64,000 nucleotides of DNA, from positions 1 through 64,000 of the forward strand of contig NZ_JAAOIX010000008.1 of NCBI RefSeq assembly GCF_011440395.1, read 5' to 3'. A model generated the notes under the pieces. That model ran no database searches. It worked only from the letters and a program-made list of their open reading frames with translations, and had not been told where the DNA came from. A program made the position numbers and the translations under genes. The stretch comes from Pseudomaricurvus alcaniphilus. GTDB taxonomy: Bacteria > Pseudomonadota > Gammaproteobacteria > Pseudomonadales > Cellvibrionaceae. Below are positions 27,588 to 37,217 of the stretch, one piece after another (position 1 is the stretch's first letter; every line of letters starts with the position of its first letter).

Positions 27588-28322
27588 ATGGAACAGACAC
27601 AAAAACTCGCGGTTCTAATCGATGCCGACAATGCCCAACCCAGTATCGTCGAGGGCCTGCTCGGTGAAATTGCCAACTACGGCACCGCCAACGTCAAGCG
27701 CAGTTACGGCGACTGGACCGGGCCCGGCCTGAAGGGCTGGAAAGATGTGCTGCTGGAGTATTCCATCCAGCCGATTCAACAGTTCGGCTACACCCGCGGC
27801 AAGAATTCCACCGACAGCGCCCTGATTATCGATGCCATGGACCTGCTCTACACCGGTAACTTCACCGGCTTTTGCATCGTCTCCAGTGACAGCGACTTCA
27901 CCAAGCTGGCCTCGCGTATTCGCGAGTCGGGGCTGGTGGTGTACGGCTTCGGCGAGAAGAAAACCCCGGCTGCCTTCGTCTCCGCCTGTGACAAATTTAT
28001 CTACACCGAGGTGTTGCGCGGCAAGACCGATGAAAGCGTGAAGATCGCAAAGAAAAGCGCCAATGAGCTGAAGCAGGACGCCAAGCTGGTGAACTTGTTG
28101 CGCAATGCGGTGGAGGCCTCCTCCGACGAAAGTGGCTGGGCCCAGCTCGGCCCGGTGGGCAGCAATATCGCCAAGCAGTCGCCGGATTTCGACCCGCGCA
28201 ATTACGGCTACGGCAAGCTCGGCGAACTGGTTGCCGCCACCAAACTGTTTGAAATTGAACAGCGCCAGATTGGTGACACCAATTCAAAGGCCGTCTACGT
28301 GCGCGACAAGCGCAAAAAATAA
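27588..28322 (+). CDS. NYN-domain protein with OST-HTH (LOTUS) domain
   Basis: A 244-residue protein. Residues 6-150 form a NYN/PIN-like nuclease domain with its acidic residues (AVLIDADNAQPS, STDSALIIDAMDLLYTGN and VSSDSDFTKLASRIRESG). Residues 165-240 (LVNLLRNAVEASSDESGWAQLGPVGSNI, then NYGYGKLGELVAATKLFEI) match the OST-HTH/LOTUS domain, thought to bind RNA. The combination suggests an RNA-processing nuclease (LabA/DUF88 group). Target unknown. A short 39-bp gap leads to the VanZ gene. Confidence 0.9.
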   Translation: MEQTQKLAVLIDADNAQPSIVEGLLGEIANYGTANVKRSYGDWTGPGLKGWKDVLLEYSIQPIQQFGYTRGKNSTDSALIIDAMDLLYTGNFTGFCIVSSDSDFTKLASRIRESGLVVYGFGEKKTPAAFVSACDKFIYTEVLRGKTDESVKIAKKSANELKQDAKLVNLLRNAVEASSDESGWAQLGPVGSNIAKQSPDFDPRNYGYGKLGELVAATKLFEIEQRQIGDTNSKAVYVRDKRKK

Positions 28323-28361
28323 ACCCGGCTCACCGCTGGTGAGCATTAACCCCGAGAGCCC

Positions 28362-28733
28362 ATGACAGGATTACTGTTATTTGTAACGCGATTTTGGTTG
28401 CCGCTGAGTGCAGCGCAATTGACACTGATTACCACTTTGTCACTGCTGCCCCTGAGTCAACTGCCAGAGGTGTCCGGCGGTGACAAGCTGCATCACCTGC
28501 TGGCCTACTGCGCCCTGATGTTTCCCGTGGCCCTGCGCAAACCCGCGCACTGGGTCTGGATAGGCCTGTTATTTTTGGCCCTAAGCGGTGCGATTGAATT
28601 GCTGCAGCCACTGGTAAATCGCTACGCCCAGTGGTCAGACCTGTTCGCTAACGGGCTCGGCCTGGGCCTGGGCCTGCTAGTGGCAATAGTGGCGCGGCGA
28701 TACTGCTTGCCGGCGCCACAGGTCGATCAATAA
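28362..28733 (+). CDS. VanZ-like membrane protein
   Basis: A 123-residue protein with four hydrophobic helices and the VanZ signature: LPEVSGGDKLHHLLAYCALMF, GAIELLQPLVNRYAQWSDLFANGLG. VanZ-like proteins are small membrane proteins of unclear role (teicoplanin resistance in enterococci). It overlaps the convergent deacetylase gene by 7 bp. Confidence 0.85.
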   Translation: MTGLLLFVTRFWLPLSAAQLTLITTLSLLPLSQLPEVSGGDKLHHLLAYCALMFPVALRKPAHWVWIGLLFLALSGAIELLQPLVNRYAQWSDLFANGLGLGLGLLVAIVARRYCLPAPQVDQ

Positions 28734-29821
28734 TCCAGCCACAGGTAGGAGTGCCAGAAGAACTCGCTGCGCCCGGACAGGGCCGGGGCGGTACAGTTGA
28801 TTTTATTGCGGCCCGGCTGACTCGGCGGCAGTTGCAATTGGTAGGTCAGCGCCGCCTGGGCGACCAGCTGCAGTGGCTCCCCGGCAGCGGTAAAGCAGCC
28901 GAGCCCCTGCTCGCGATAATCCCCGGCCGCCAGGCGCAGGGTCAACACTGATCCCGAGGACGCCGCACCTGGCGCCGCCAGGGTTTCTTCCAGCACTGGC
29001 AGGGGCCGACTGTTGATGGCGACTTTGAAGCGCTCCATATCCGCATAGCCCGTGGCCATGGGAAAGCGCGGAATCTGCCGCGGGTCGGTGTGGTGACCCA
29101 CCGCGCCCGACTGCTGCGCCAGACCGTACAGCTTGCGCGCCTGCAGCAGTGCTTTCATGGCGGCATTGTATTCCCCAAACGGGTAGGCGAAGCTGTTGCC
29201 CGCCGCCCCCAGTTCAGCCTTGAGACGCGCCCGATTCTCGTCGATCTCCCAGCTGATGCGCCGCTGCCAAGCGGCCTCGGACTCCTCTTTCTGGCGCCGT
29301 GCCAAATAGGCGTGGGTGACCGAGTGCGGGGCAAAACTGGCGCCGCGCCCGCGCAGTTCACGGGCCTGCTGCCAGCTCAGGTAGCCGCGCGTTTTGTTAT
29401 CCAGCGGCTCACTGGCCAGGAAGACCGTGTAGGGCCACCCCAGCTCTTCCAGCAGCGGCGCCGCCTGGCTGTAGATGGACTCATAGGCGTCGTCGAAAGT
29501 GATTACAACACTGTTCTCCGGCACCGTTTTGCCCGCCATAAGGCGGTCGAGCAGGTCGTCCAGAGCCAGCACCTGGTAGCCGTTGCTGTGCAGGTAATCG
29601 AGGTGCTGGCGAAACTGGTCGGGGGTAACGCTGGTGCTGGGCGGTGTGCTGGCGCTGACATGGTGATAGAGCAAGATCACGGCGTGATCGTCCGCCGCCG
29701 GCAGCGCCCCGGCAAAACCACAGAGCAATAACGCCAGCAGCCGCAAACACTGTTTAAGGCTGAACTGTTTAAGTCTGGACAGTTTAAACCTGGATTGCAC
29801 AAACCTGGAATGGCACAGCAT
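28727..29821 (-). CDS. Exported polysaccharide deacetylase (NodB homology)
   Basis: A 364-residue protein with an N-terminal export signal (hydrophobic core residues 26-40, LRLLALLLCGFAGAL). The NodB domain has VVITFDDAYESIYS (metal-binding Asp110/Asp111), HSVTHAYL (His pair) and FAYPFGEYN. It probably removes N-acetyl groups from a surface or cell-wall polysaccharide. The start is ATG 29821, 5 bp after the stop of the Bax-like gene, so the two are coupled; the frame is open further upstream but overlaps that gene. Residues 5-24 are a 15-bp-repeat array (SRFVQ, SRFKL, SRLKQ, FSLKQ) that extends the basic n-region of the signal. The C-terminal 100 residues are a separate unrecognised domain. 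Confidence 0.88.
   Translation of the reverse strand: MLCHSRFVQSRFKLSRLKQFSLKQCLRLLALLLCGFAGALPAADDHAVILLYHHVSASTPPSTSVTPDQFRQHLDYLHSNGYQVLALDDLLDRLMAGKTVPENSVVITFDDAYESIYSQAAPLLEELGWPYTVFLASEPLDNKTRGYLSWQQARELRGRGASFAPHSVTHAYLARRQKEESEAAWQRRISWEIDENRARLKAELGAAGNSFAYPFGEYNAAMKALLQARKLYGLAQQSGAVGHHTDPRQIPRFPMATGYADMERFKVAINSRPLPVLEETLAAPGAASSGSVLTLRLAAGDYREQGLGCFTAAGEPLQLVAQAALTYQLQLPPSQPGRNKINCTAPALSGRSEFFWHSYLWLDY
29750..29809 (-). repeat. 15-bp tandem array in the deacetylase signal region, four units
   Basis: Read on the minus strand, four 15-bp units of the type TCCAGGTTTAAACTG follow one another in frame, and encode SRFVQ, SRFKL, SRLKQ and FSLKQ. The effect is a longer, basic n-region before the signal-peptide core. 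Confidence 0.85.
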
Positions 29822-29826
29822 CGGTC

Positions 29827-30633
29827 TCAATGCTCCTGCGCCGCCTGCAGGCTGAGGGCAAACCTGCGGTACTGGCGAATCATGGACTTTAACTCCGTCA
29901 CATAAGCGTGGCGGCGCTCTGAATAGTGCAGCAGGCCATCGGCCAACGCCAGACCGTTCACTGCGGCATTTTGCTGGCGCAGTTTGGCGCGGATAGCGCG
30001 CATGGGCTTGTAGCGCGGGTGACTGTTGAGGTTGAGCAAGTAATCGGCAATGGCGTCTTCCACCGTGGCAAAGGATTTCAGCTCGTGTTTCGCCCCCTTC
30101 TTGCGCTTCGCCGGCACCACCCCGCAGCCGGGTTCGTAGCACCACTGGCCAAACAGGTTGTTGCCGGTCAGGGCAAAGCGGGAGCGACCCCAGCCCGACT
30201 CCTTGGCGGCTTGCACCAGGGCCAGCTCCAGCGGAATGGTATCCACCCGCAGCAACAGAGCTTCCAACTGCCTGGCTGGGCTCAGGTCTGTATCCACCCG
30301 GTATTGTTCACTCAGTTCCTGCAATGCCTGCGCTTCACTGGAGGACATCTGCTTGTCGTCGGCGTAGCTGGCGGCCAACTCCTGCAGGCGCTGGCGCTGG
30401 GCGGCAATAACGGCATTCTGGCGTTCGACCATGGGCTGCAGATACTCGAAGAAGGCCGCCTTCATGGCCTGCACGTCTTCAAATTGCTTGAAATCCGGCA
30501 GCGGCTCCACTACCTCCGGCGGCGGCACTGGCTGCCGTAAAGACCAGATAACCAACAAAACCAGGCCCGCACACAACAGACCCACTGCCAGCACTCTGCG
30601 CCGACCTGTCACTGTATCCAATAAGTGTTTCAT
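29827..30633 (-). CDS. Bax-like glucosaminidase (peptidoglycan hydrolase)
   Basis: A 268-residue protein with one N-terminal membrane anchor (residues about 14-32), a helical linker, and a glucosaminidase domain from about residue 120 (TIPLELALVQAAKESGWGRSRFALTGNNLFGQWCYEPGCG). The Glu in AAKESGWG is the expected catalytic acid. This matches E. coli Bax, an N-acetylglucosaminidase-domain protein of the cell envelope. ATG 30633 is preferred; a TTG at 30669 is also in frame and neither has a clear ribosome site. It is followed within 5 bp by the polysaccharide deacetylase, a sensible envelope-remodelling pair. Confidence 0.88.
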   Translation of the reverse strand: MKHLLDTVTGRRRVLAVGLLCAGLVLLVIWSLRQPVPPPEVVEPLPDFKQFEDVQAMKAAFFEYLQPMVERQNAVIAAQRQRLQELAASYADDKQMSSSEAQALQELSEQYRVDTDLSPARQLEALLLRVDTIPLELALVQAAKESGWGRSRFALTGNNLFGQWCYEPGCGVVPAKRKKGAKHELKSFATVEDAIADYLLNLNSHPRYKPMRAIRAKLRQQNAAVNGLALADGLLHYSERRHAYVTELKSMIRQYRRFALSLQAAQEH

Positions 30634-30928
30634 CAGCGGAAGCTTGCCCGTATGCGTCGATTTCAGCAAGGCTTTTGCAATAAATATCCCATGGCGCCCA
30701 GCGCGACAGCCCGGCTGGTATAACGTGAAGGCTTGCGCTCAACTGACGGCCCCTGGCCGGGCTACCAGCTTTTGAAAAGAAAACAACTAAAGAGAGGAAA
30801 CTGCAAGGGCAGTGGCGCGCTAGTCGGGCCGGGTACGCCAGGTTACGGCGGTAGCAAAATGTGCAAGTAATGCCGGGCGGCGGCGGGACGCACTGCTGGC
30901 GTACCCGGCCGCTGCCCGTGGCGGCAAT
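30634..30928. other. Intergenic region between typA and the Bax-like gene, with a long inverted repeat
   Basis: 295 bp with no gene. A perfect 15-bp inverted repeat (GGCCGGGTACGCCAG at 30827-30841 and its complement at 30896-30910) lies just past the typA stop. It is extended by GGGCAG/CTGCCC further out with a bulge. No T-run follows, so it is not a standard terminator. Confidence 0.7.
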
Positions 30929-32743
30929 TTACTTGGCGTTTTTAGCCCGCTTGCGCTCGTTTTCGGTCAGCAATTTCTTACGAATACGAATGCTTTTCGG
31001 GGTCACTTCCACCAGTTCATCGTCCTCGATAAACTCCAGCGCCTGCTCCAGCGTGTGCTTGATCGGCGGCGTCAGGGTCAGGGCTTCGTCGGTGCCGGAA
31101 GCGCGCACGTTGGTCAGCTGCTTGCCCTTGGTGGGGTTGACCACCAGGTCATTGGCGCGGGAGTGAATGCCGATCACCTGGCCTTCATACACCTCGGCCG
31201 CATGCCCGAGGAACAAGCGACCGCGTTCCTGCAAGTTAAACAGGCCGTAGGCCAGGGTCTTGCCTTTGACCATGCTCACCAGCACACCGTTTTGGCGATG
31301 CACGACTTCACCCTCTTTGACCGGGCCGTAGTGGTCAAAAATACTGGTCATGATGCCGGAGCCGGAAGTCAGGGTCAGGAACTGGCCGCGGAAGCCAATC
31401 AGGCCCCGGGACGGCACCAGGAATTCCAGCCGCACCCGGCCCTTGCCATCGGGCTCCATATTGCGCAGCTCGCCCTTGCGCAGACCCAGCTCTTCCATAA
31501 TGGCGCCCTGGTGCTGCTCTTCGACGTCGATCACCACCTGCTCGAAGGGCTCGTGGATTTCACCGTCCACCTCTTTCTGCACCACTTCCGGACGGGATAC
31601 GCCCATTTCGAAACCTTCGCGACGCATGGTTTCGATCAGCACCGACAAATGCAGCTCGCCGCGACCGGAGACCTTGAATTTGTCCGCTGTGTCACCCTGC
31701 TCGACCCGCAGGGCGACGTTGTGAATCAACTCCTGCTCGAGCCGCTCCTTGATATTGCGCGAAGTGACAAACTTGCCCTCGAGCCCGGCAAAGGGTGAGT
31801 CATTGACCATAAAGGTCATGCTGACGGTGGGCTGGTCGACGCTCAGCGGCGGCAGCGCCTCCACCTTGAGCGGGTCGCACAGGGTGTCGGAAATACTGAG
31901 GCCGTCGATACCGGTAATGCAGACGATGTCACCGGCGGCAGCGGAGTCAGTGTCGATGCGCTCCAGCCCCAGGTAACCTTTTACATTCAGGATCTTGCCC
32001 TTGCGCTCTTTACCATTGGCGGATTTCACCACCACTTGCTGGTTGGGCTTGAGGCTGCCCCGGGTAATGCGACCGACGCCAATAACACCGACGTAGCTGT
32101 CGTAGTCGAGGGCAGATATTTGCATCTGGAACGGGCCTTCACGGTCCACATTCGGGGTCGGCACCCGGTCGACGATCATCTGGTACAGTGGGGTCATGTC
32201 CTCGGCCAAATCCTCCGGGTCGAGACCGGCAATACCGTTCAGGGCGGAGGCGTAGATCACCGGGAAATCCAGTTGCTCGTCGCTGGCGCCGAGGTTGTCG
32301 AACAGGTCAAACACCTGGTCCATGACCCAGTCCGGACGGGCGCCGGGGCGGTCGATTTTGTTGATCACCACAATTGGTTTCAGGCCTTTTTCAAACGCCT
32401 TCGAGGTAACAAAACGCGTCTGCGGCATGGGACCGTCGACGGCGTCCACCAGCAGCAACACCGAGTCCACCATGGACAGAACCCGCTCCACTTCACCGCC
32501 AAAGTCGGCGTGGCCGGGGGTGTCGACGATGTTGATGCGGTAATCGTTCCAGCGGATGGCGGTGTTCTTGGCGAGGATGGTGATGCCGCGCTCCTTCTCC
32601 TGGTCGTTGGAGTCCATAACCCGTTCCGCACCGACGTCTTTGCGATCGAGGGTACCGGACTGGCTGAGGAGCTTGTCGACCAGGGTGGTTTTACCGTGGT
32701 CAACGTGAGCAATAATGGCGATATTTCGTAGATTTTCTATCAC
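30929..32743 (-). CDS. typA: Ribosome-associated GTPase TypA/BipA
   Basis: A 604-residue translational GTPase of the family's normal length. G motifs: [15 protein letters not shown] (G1), GITI (G2), [16 protein letters not shown] (G3) and [13 protein letters not shown] (G4). Elongation-factor domains II, III and V follow, then the BipA-specific C-terminal domain ending in lysine-rich residues. It binds the ribosome and helps 50S assembly and stress or low-temperature growth. It is transcribed alone; no partner gene is close upstream. Confidence 0.97.
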   Translation of the reverse strand: MIENLRNIAIIAHVDHGKTTLVDKLLSQSGTLDRKDVGAERVMDSNDQEKERGITILAKNTAIRWNDYRINIVDTPGHADFGGEVERVLSMVDSVLLLVDAVDGPMPQTRFVTSKAFEKGLKPIVVINKIDRPGARPDWVMDQVFDLFDNLGASDEQLDFPVIYASALNGIAGLDPEDLAEDMTPLYQMIVDRVPTPNVDREGPFQMQISALDYDSYVGVIGVGRITRGSLKPNQQVVVKSANGKERKGKILNVKGYLGLERIDTDSAAAGDIVCITGIDGLSISDTLCDPLKVEALPPLSVDQPTVSMTFMVNDSPFAGLEGKFVTSRNIKERLEQELIHNVALRVEQGDTADKFKVSGRGELHLSVLIETMRREGFEMGVSRPEVVQKEVDGEIHEPFEQVVIDVEEQHQGAIMEELGLRKGELRNMEPDGKGRVRLEFLVPSRGLIGFRGQFLTLTSGSGIMTSIFDHYGPVKEGEVVHRQNGVLVSMVKGKTLAYGLFNLQERGRLFLGHAAEVYEGQVIGIHSRANDLVVNPTKGKQLTNVRASGTDEALTLTPPIKHTLEQALEFIEDDELVEVTPKSIRIRKKLLTENERKRAKNAK

Positions 32744-32925
32744 AGGGGAGTCTCTGCAGCGGGGCGACTACCCGCGAAGGAGGAGTGGCCGAAAAATTTG
32801 GGTGCGGCATTATACCCGTGTCGAGGCGATGATAAAATAACCAATTGCGGAATATCGCGGCAGCGGCCCATTGCCGCCGCCAATATGAGAGGTTTTCCAG
32901 CCCCCGGGCCCAATAACCGGGCTTA

Positions 32926-32960
32926 ATAAAAAGACCCCGCCACCAGGGACGGGGTCAAAA
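32926..32960 (-). terminator. Rho-independent terminator of the exported-protein gene
   Basis: On the minus strand GACCCCG (32956-32950) pairs with CGGGGTC (32939-32933), with a loop of 10 bases, followed by TTTTTATT. It lies 37 bp downstream of the stop at 32997. Confidence 0.8.
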
Positions 32961-32996
32961 CAGCAGCAGGATTAAGGGTTGATACTGGACCAGGGA

Positions 32997-34037
32997 CTAG
33001 TCGTCGCCATCGTCCTCGTCGATAACCCCTTGCAGCGCGATGCAGGCGCCATCCTCCACTTCCGCCAGCAGGCCGACGCCGGGGGCGTAGTACTTGTGAG
33101 CCGAGGCATCGGGCTCTATGGGTGTGTACTCCAGGGTCACCATACAGTGGCCTGCTTCAGCCCCCTCCTCGACACAACGCTCGGACAGGAACTCCGCCAC
33201 TGCGGCAGTAACGTCTTCATCCTCGCACTCATCGTCAGGCAACATGCCGGGAGCGCTGACAGTAAGGATTTTGCCCACATCCTCAGCGTCTCCCCAGGCC
33301 ACTTCCTGGCGGTAGGTGCGCCCTACGTTGGCGGCGCCATCGGCAAAGAACAGGATGCCGGGCTGGGCGCCGTCACGAAACGCCTTCCAGGAACCGTCGA
33401 TGTCCACCAGTTCGGCCGCCTCCGGTTCGTCGCCTTCATAGAACTCGAAGTTCTCCGATATTTCACCACAATACCAGACGTTTCCGTCCGTATCCTGGGC
33501 ATACCAGTCATCGGTGTCTTCCACATCGAGGCCGTCTTCGGTGACCAGGTCATTGACGGTGCGGCAGTGAACGCCGTTGATCAGCTTGATTTCATCGGTA
33601 ACCAGCACGGTGATGGTCTCACCGTCGCCGAAGTAGGTCTGCGAACTGCCGGGGGTGAGATCAAACCAGGGGTTGGCGTTGCCACTGTTGATGTCATCGG
33701 GGTGGACAAAGTTTTCTGCCGCCCAGATATCCGCCATGTCGTAAGGGGCCTCGCCAATAATGTTGCACAGCTGGCGTCGCGCACGCCGCTGCGCCTTGCA
33801 TTCGTCGAGCCCCTCGAGGCGCTCTTCCCGCGCTTCTGCCAGGCACTCGGCGCGCTCGTCACGGTCACGCATATTGATACAAACGGCGATGGCCTCGTTT
33901 AGGTCGTCGCGAACATCAAAGGAACAGGCCCGGCGCATAATATCTGCCGTGCGTGTACAGGCCTGGGCGGCCCAGAGATCGGCAGATCCCAATAAAAACA
34001 TGATGGCCATCAGGCCTGAGGTTAGGTAGAGTTTCAT
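32997..34037 (-). CDS. Unknown acidic exported protein
   Basis: A 346-residue protein with a signal peptide (residues 1-23, MKLYLTSGLMAIMFLLGSAD). The mature protein begins with a Cys-rich, charged helical region (Cys at TRTADIMRRACSF, CINMRDRDERAECLAEAREE, CKAQRRARRQLC), then a beta-rich acidic part ending HKYYAPGVGLLAEVEDGACIALQGV. The final motif is common in uncharacterised exported proteins of marine gammaproteobacteria. The start is set at ATG 34037, with AGAAGGA just upstream; the frame is open to 34157. It is divergent from the TonB receptor (159 bp apart), so they may be coregulated. Confidence 0.72.
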   Translation of the reverse strand: MKLYLTSGLMAIMFLLGSADLWAAQACTRTADIMRRACSFDVRDDLNEAIAVCINMRDRDERAECLAEAREERLEGLDECKAQRRARRQLCNIIGEAPYDMADIWAAENFVHPDDINSGNANPWFDLTPGSSQTYFGDGETITVLVTDEIKLINGVHCRTVNDLVTEDGLDVEDTDDWYAQDTDGNVWYCGEISENFEFYEGDEPEAAELVDIDGSWKAFRDGAQPGILFFADGAANVGRTYRQEVAWGDAEDVGKILTVSAPGMLPDDECEDEDVTAAVAEFLSERCVEEGAEAGHCMVTLEYTPIEPDASAHKYYAPGVGLLAEVEDGACIALQGVIDEDDGDD

Positions 34038-34196
34038 TGTCCTTCTCCGAATCGTTGATAACGGATTTGCTAATAACCTGCTTGCGGCACCGGCATAATC
34101 GCTTGGCCGGTGCCGATACCCTAAGAGAGCCGGGTAGCGCGATTTTTCTGTCGCCAAACTCCGAATTATTTTAAAAAAACAAGGTAAAGCGCCGGG

Positions 34197-36491
34197 ATGC
34201 CAAAGGTTATAAATCTAACAGCCGCTGCGACGACTCTGTTGCTGCTCGCCGCTGTTGTCGCGGCCCAGCCCGCCATACACACCTTTGGCGACCTTATCGA
34301 CAGCCTGCGGCGCCAGGGTTACGTCATCATCTACAGCAACAGCCTGCTGAGCCCCGCAGAGCCCATCCCGGAGTCCCTCGACCCGGCCACACCCGATCTC
34401 GAGGAACTGACCAGGCTACTGGACCAACGCCAGTTGCAACTGCAGCAGCACGGTAAGGTATGGACCATTCGCCGCAGCGAACAACCGCGGGTCAAAGATC
34501 AACTGCCAGCGAAGCCGGCCCCGGAACAGGCGCTGGAAAACATTATTGTGACCGGCACCCTGCACCGCATCACCGAAGCCAACCTGGCCGGCTCCATGCA
34601 TCGCTTGAGCAGCAACGAGCTGGCGATAACCCCTTCCGCCGCCTCCGACCCACTGCGCGCCAGCCTGCGCCTGCCCGGTGTTTCGTCGGTTGGGGTGTCG
34701 GCCAAGCCGCGCATTCGCGGCGGTTTGCAAGATGAGTTGCTGGTCATCCAGGACGGCGTGGAATTGCTCGAACCCTTTCACCTGGCCGACTACCACAGCG
34801 CTTACAGCACCATCGATTACTACGCCATCGAGTCCATCGACTTCTACACCGGCGGCTTTCCATCCCGTTACGGCAATCGTATGAGCGGGGTCATGGATAT
34901 TCGCAACGACTGGGGTGAACGGGAGCACCGGCAGCATTTGGGCATTTCCACCTTCGCCAATTTTTACAGCGCCCACGGCGAACTGGTGGATGCGGACACC
35001 GGTAACTGGCAACTGTCCCTGCGCCAGGGCGATCTCAGCGACCTCACCGATTACATCCAAAGCCGGTCCGGGCAACCGGAATACCAGGACGCCGCGACCA
35101 GGTTGACGATGCAGCTCAACAAACAGCTGCAACTGACTCTGGGGGGCAGTTACGCCAAGGATGACATCCATTTTATCGACGCCGAGGAGGCCGCCCGGGC
35201 GCGGGTTGCAACCCATTTGCTCTGGGCCGGCCTGCAGTGGCAGCAGGGCCAGCTGCGCAGTAACCTGACCCTGTCCTGGCTGGACCTGGGCCGGGACAAG
35301 CGGCTCACCAGTTTTGAGGAGGAGGCCGAGGACAAGGGCGGCGAATTGAATCACCAGCAGGATATTGAGCGCTGGTCCCTGCGCCACGACCTGTCGCTGT
35401 TGCGCAACGACCTGCTGCTGGAATTTGGCTGGCAGGCAGAGCGCAGCCGCGCCCACTATCAGCACCACAGCCGCATCAATCGTGGCGACCTGGCTGACTT
35501 GCTGGATACCGAGCGCGAAGTCGAGCGCGACCTGGACCTGCGCCCGCGGGGATGGTCGGGCGGCGCCTATGTGCAGGCTGAGTGGTCGCTGTCACCCGAA
35601 CTGGTCGTGCAGCCCAGCCTGCGCTGGGATTTCCAGGATTACTACCTGGCCAGCGGCAGTCGCCAGCAGTTAGCACCCCGCATTGGCCTGGCCTACGAGT
35701 TCCAGCCCGAGACTTTCCTGCGCCTCAGCCTGGGCCGCTTCTATCAACCGGAAGGTGTGCAGGAGTTGCAGGTGCTGGACGGGGTGACCGAATTCTATGC
35801 ACCCCAGCGCTCCGACCAATACATCGTCGGCCTGATTCGCAACTGGCGCCAGTTGTCGATCAGCGCGGATATCTATTACAAGCGCTACGCCAACCAGAAG
35901 GGGCGCTTCGAAAATGTCTTTAATCCGTTTGTGTTGCTGCCTGAAATGGAGCCGGACCGGATCGCTATCGCGCCCCGCCGCGCTGAGACCCAAGGCCTGG
36001 ACCTGGAAGTTCACTACGAGTGGAGCGCAATCTGGAGTGGCCAGTTGCGTTACAGTTTTATGGACGCCTGGGATCGCATCGACGATCGCAAAATCGACCG
36101 TCGCTGGTCGCAGCGCCACACGGTGCACGCCGGCCTGACCTGGCAGAGCGACAGTTTCACAGCCGCGGTGGTCGCCACCTGGCACTCGGGTTGGCGCAGC
36201 ACCCGCCTGCCGACACTGGTTGATGACACGCTGGTATTGGCGGATTATCTCAATAATACCGAGTTGCGCAGCTACGCTTCGCTGGATATCAATATCCGCA
36301 AGCGCTGGCCTGTGGGCGCCAACCAGATCGAGGTTTTCGCCGATATCAGCAACCTCACTGATCGCAAAAATATCGCCGGTATCGACTTTGACCTGGAGGA
36401 GACCGACGAGGAGGATGTGTTCGAGCTGGTGCCCGATTTCGAAACCCTGCTTGGACGGGTGGTATCGCTGGGTATTATTTTCTCGTTTTGA
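34197..36491 (+). CDS. TonB-dependent outer-membrane receptor with N-terminal STN domain
   Basis: A 764-residue protein with a signal peptide (about residues 1-23). Residues 28-92 resemble the secretin/TonB short N-terminal (STN) domain (IHTFGDLIDSLRRQGYVIIYSNSLL, then a region ending in a short beta pair), which in Fec-type systems contacts the inner-membrane FecR. A TonB box-like ENIIVTGT is at about 114-121, followed by the plug (LRLPGVSSVGVSAKPRIRGGLQDELLVIQDGVELL, YYAIESIDFYTGGFPSRYGNRMSGVMDI) and a beta-barrel ending in GRVVSLGIIFSF. It imports an unknown large or chelated substrate. The sigma and FecR genes 1.1 kb downstream on the opposite strand are the likely regulators. Confidence 0.92.
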   Translation: MPKVINLTAAATTLLLLAAVVAAQPAIHTFGDLIDSLRRQGYVIIYSNSLLSPAEPIPESLDPATPDLEELTRLLDQRQLQLQQHGKVWTIRRSEQPRVKDQLPAKPAPEQALENIIVTGTLHRITEANLAGSMHRLSSNELAITPSAASDPLRASLRLPGVSSVGVSAKPRIRGGLQDELLVIQDGVELLEPFHLADYHSAYSTIDYYAIESIDFYTGGFPSRYGNRMSGVMDIRNDWGEREHRQHLGISTFANFYSAHGELVDADTGNWQLSLRQGDLSDLTDYIQSRSGQPEYQDAATRLTMQLNKQLQLTLGGSYAKDDIHFIDAEEAARARVATHLLWAGLQWQQGQLRSNLTLSWLDLGRDKRLTSFEEEAEDKGGELNHQQDIERWSLRHDLSLLRNDLLLEFGWQAERSRAHYQHHSRINRGDLADLLDTEREVERDLDLRPRGWSGGAYVQAEWSLSPELVVQPSLRWDFQDYYLASGSRQQLAPRIGLAYEFQPETFLRLSLGRFYQPEGVQELQVLDGVTEFYAPQRSDQYIVGLIRNWRQLSISADIYYKRYANQKGRFENVFNPFVLLPEMEPDRIAIAPRRAETQGLDLEVHYEWSAIWSGQLRYSFMDAWDRIDDRKIDRRWSQRHTVHAGLTWQSDSFTAAVVATWHSGWRSTRLPTLVDDTLVLADYLNNTELRSYASLDINIRKRWPVGANQIEVFADISNLTDRKNIAGIDFDLEETDEEDVFELVPDFETLLGRVVSLGIIFSF

Positions 36492-36520
36492 TGTGTTGGT
36501 TTGAATATGAAGAGCGTGGT

Positions 36521-36830
36521 TTAGCGCGGCGGCCCGGTGGGTGTGCCCCGCCAGACCGGCCGCAGACTCTCCGCGCTTTTCGCGCTCCCGGCCTCTTGTG
36601 AACGTCTTAGTCGTTGCTTCTCTTCGTTTTACTTGGATATTTGTTGGTAGCAAAACATGGTATGGCGCGGCGGCCCGGTGGGTGTGCCCTGCCAGACCGG
36701 CCGCAGGCTCTCCGCGCTTTTCGCGCTCCCGGAAACTCGCTAGCGCTCAAACATCCGTCCGCGAAAACCCGAAAAGCGCGGAGAGCCTAAACGCGACCTG
36801 ATTGGTCTGGCAGGGCACACCCACCGAGCC
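36521..36830. repeat. Duplicated GC-rich segment with an inverted part
   Basis: A segment of about 65 bp (GCGGCGGCCCGGTGGGTGTG to TTTCGCGCTCC) occurs at 36526-36590 and again at 36667-36730 with two differences. An inverted copy of its core follows: 36771-36788 (GAAAAGCGCGGAGAGCCT) is the complement of 36705-36722, and 36804-36825 is the complement of GGTGGGTGTGCCCTGCCAGACC at 36679-36700. The second copy and the inverted part can fold into one long stem. Confidence 0.85.
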
Positions 36831-37029
36831 TTGACCAGGCATCGAGCGAGATTCTGGGAAAAGACAATAATAAAAATAAAGATATTGAGGTCCTCGCAAG
36901 AATAAATTATCTCGATCATCTGCGAGTTCTGGTGGATATGAAGGGCATACCGTTGAGGTCTTGACCAGACCTCAGTTCTGTAAGTTGGAAATCAAATTAC
37001 ACTGCTCTTAGATACCACAATGTAGTCAG

Positions 37030-37217
37030 CGGTGGGGGGAGCCCGTTGCGGATCAATCAGGCCATGCTTATCCCCCCGACCACATTTGGGGTAGTCGGCG
37101 AGGACTGTCTGAATCCCAATTTTTTGCGCGTCTTTTTGCGCAAAAAATGGTTGAGTTTCACAGCCGCCAAATGTGGTCGGGGGGATATGGCCGATCCGCA
37201 ATGGGCTCCCCCCACCG
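37030..37217. repeat. Nested palindrome of about 190 bp (MITE-like or structured RNA)
   Basis: Three stacked stems share one axis. Outer: 37030-37054 pairs with 37193-37217 with one or two mismatches. Middle: 37070-37089 (ATCCCCCCGACCACATTTGG) pairs perfectly with 37167-37186. Inner: CCAATTTTTTGCGC at 37116-37129 pairs with GCGCAAAAAATGG at 37138-37150. The whole element can form a cruciform or a long RNA hairpin. No transposase or reverse transcriptase is next to it. Confidence 0.9.
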
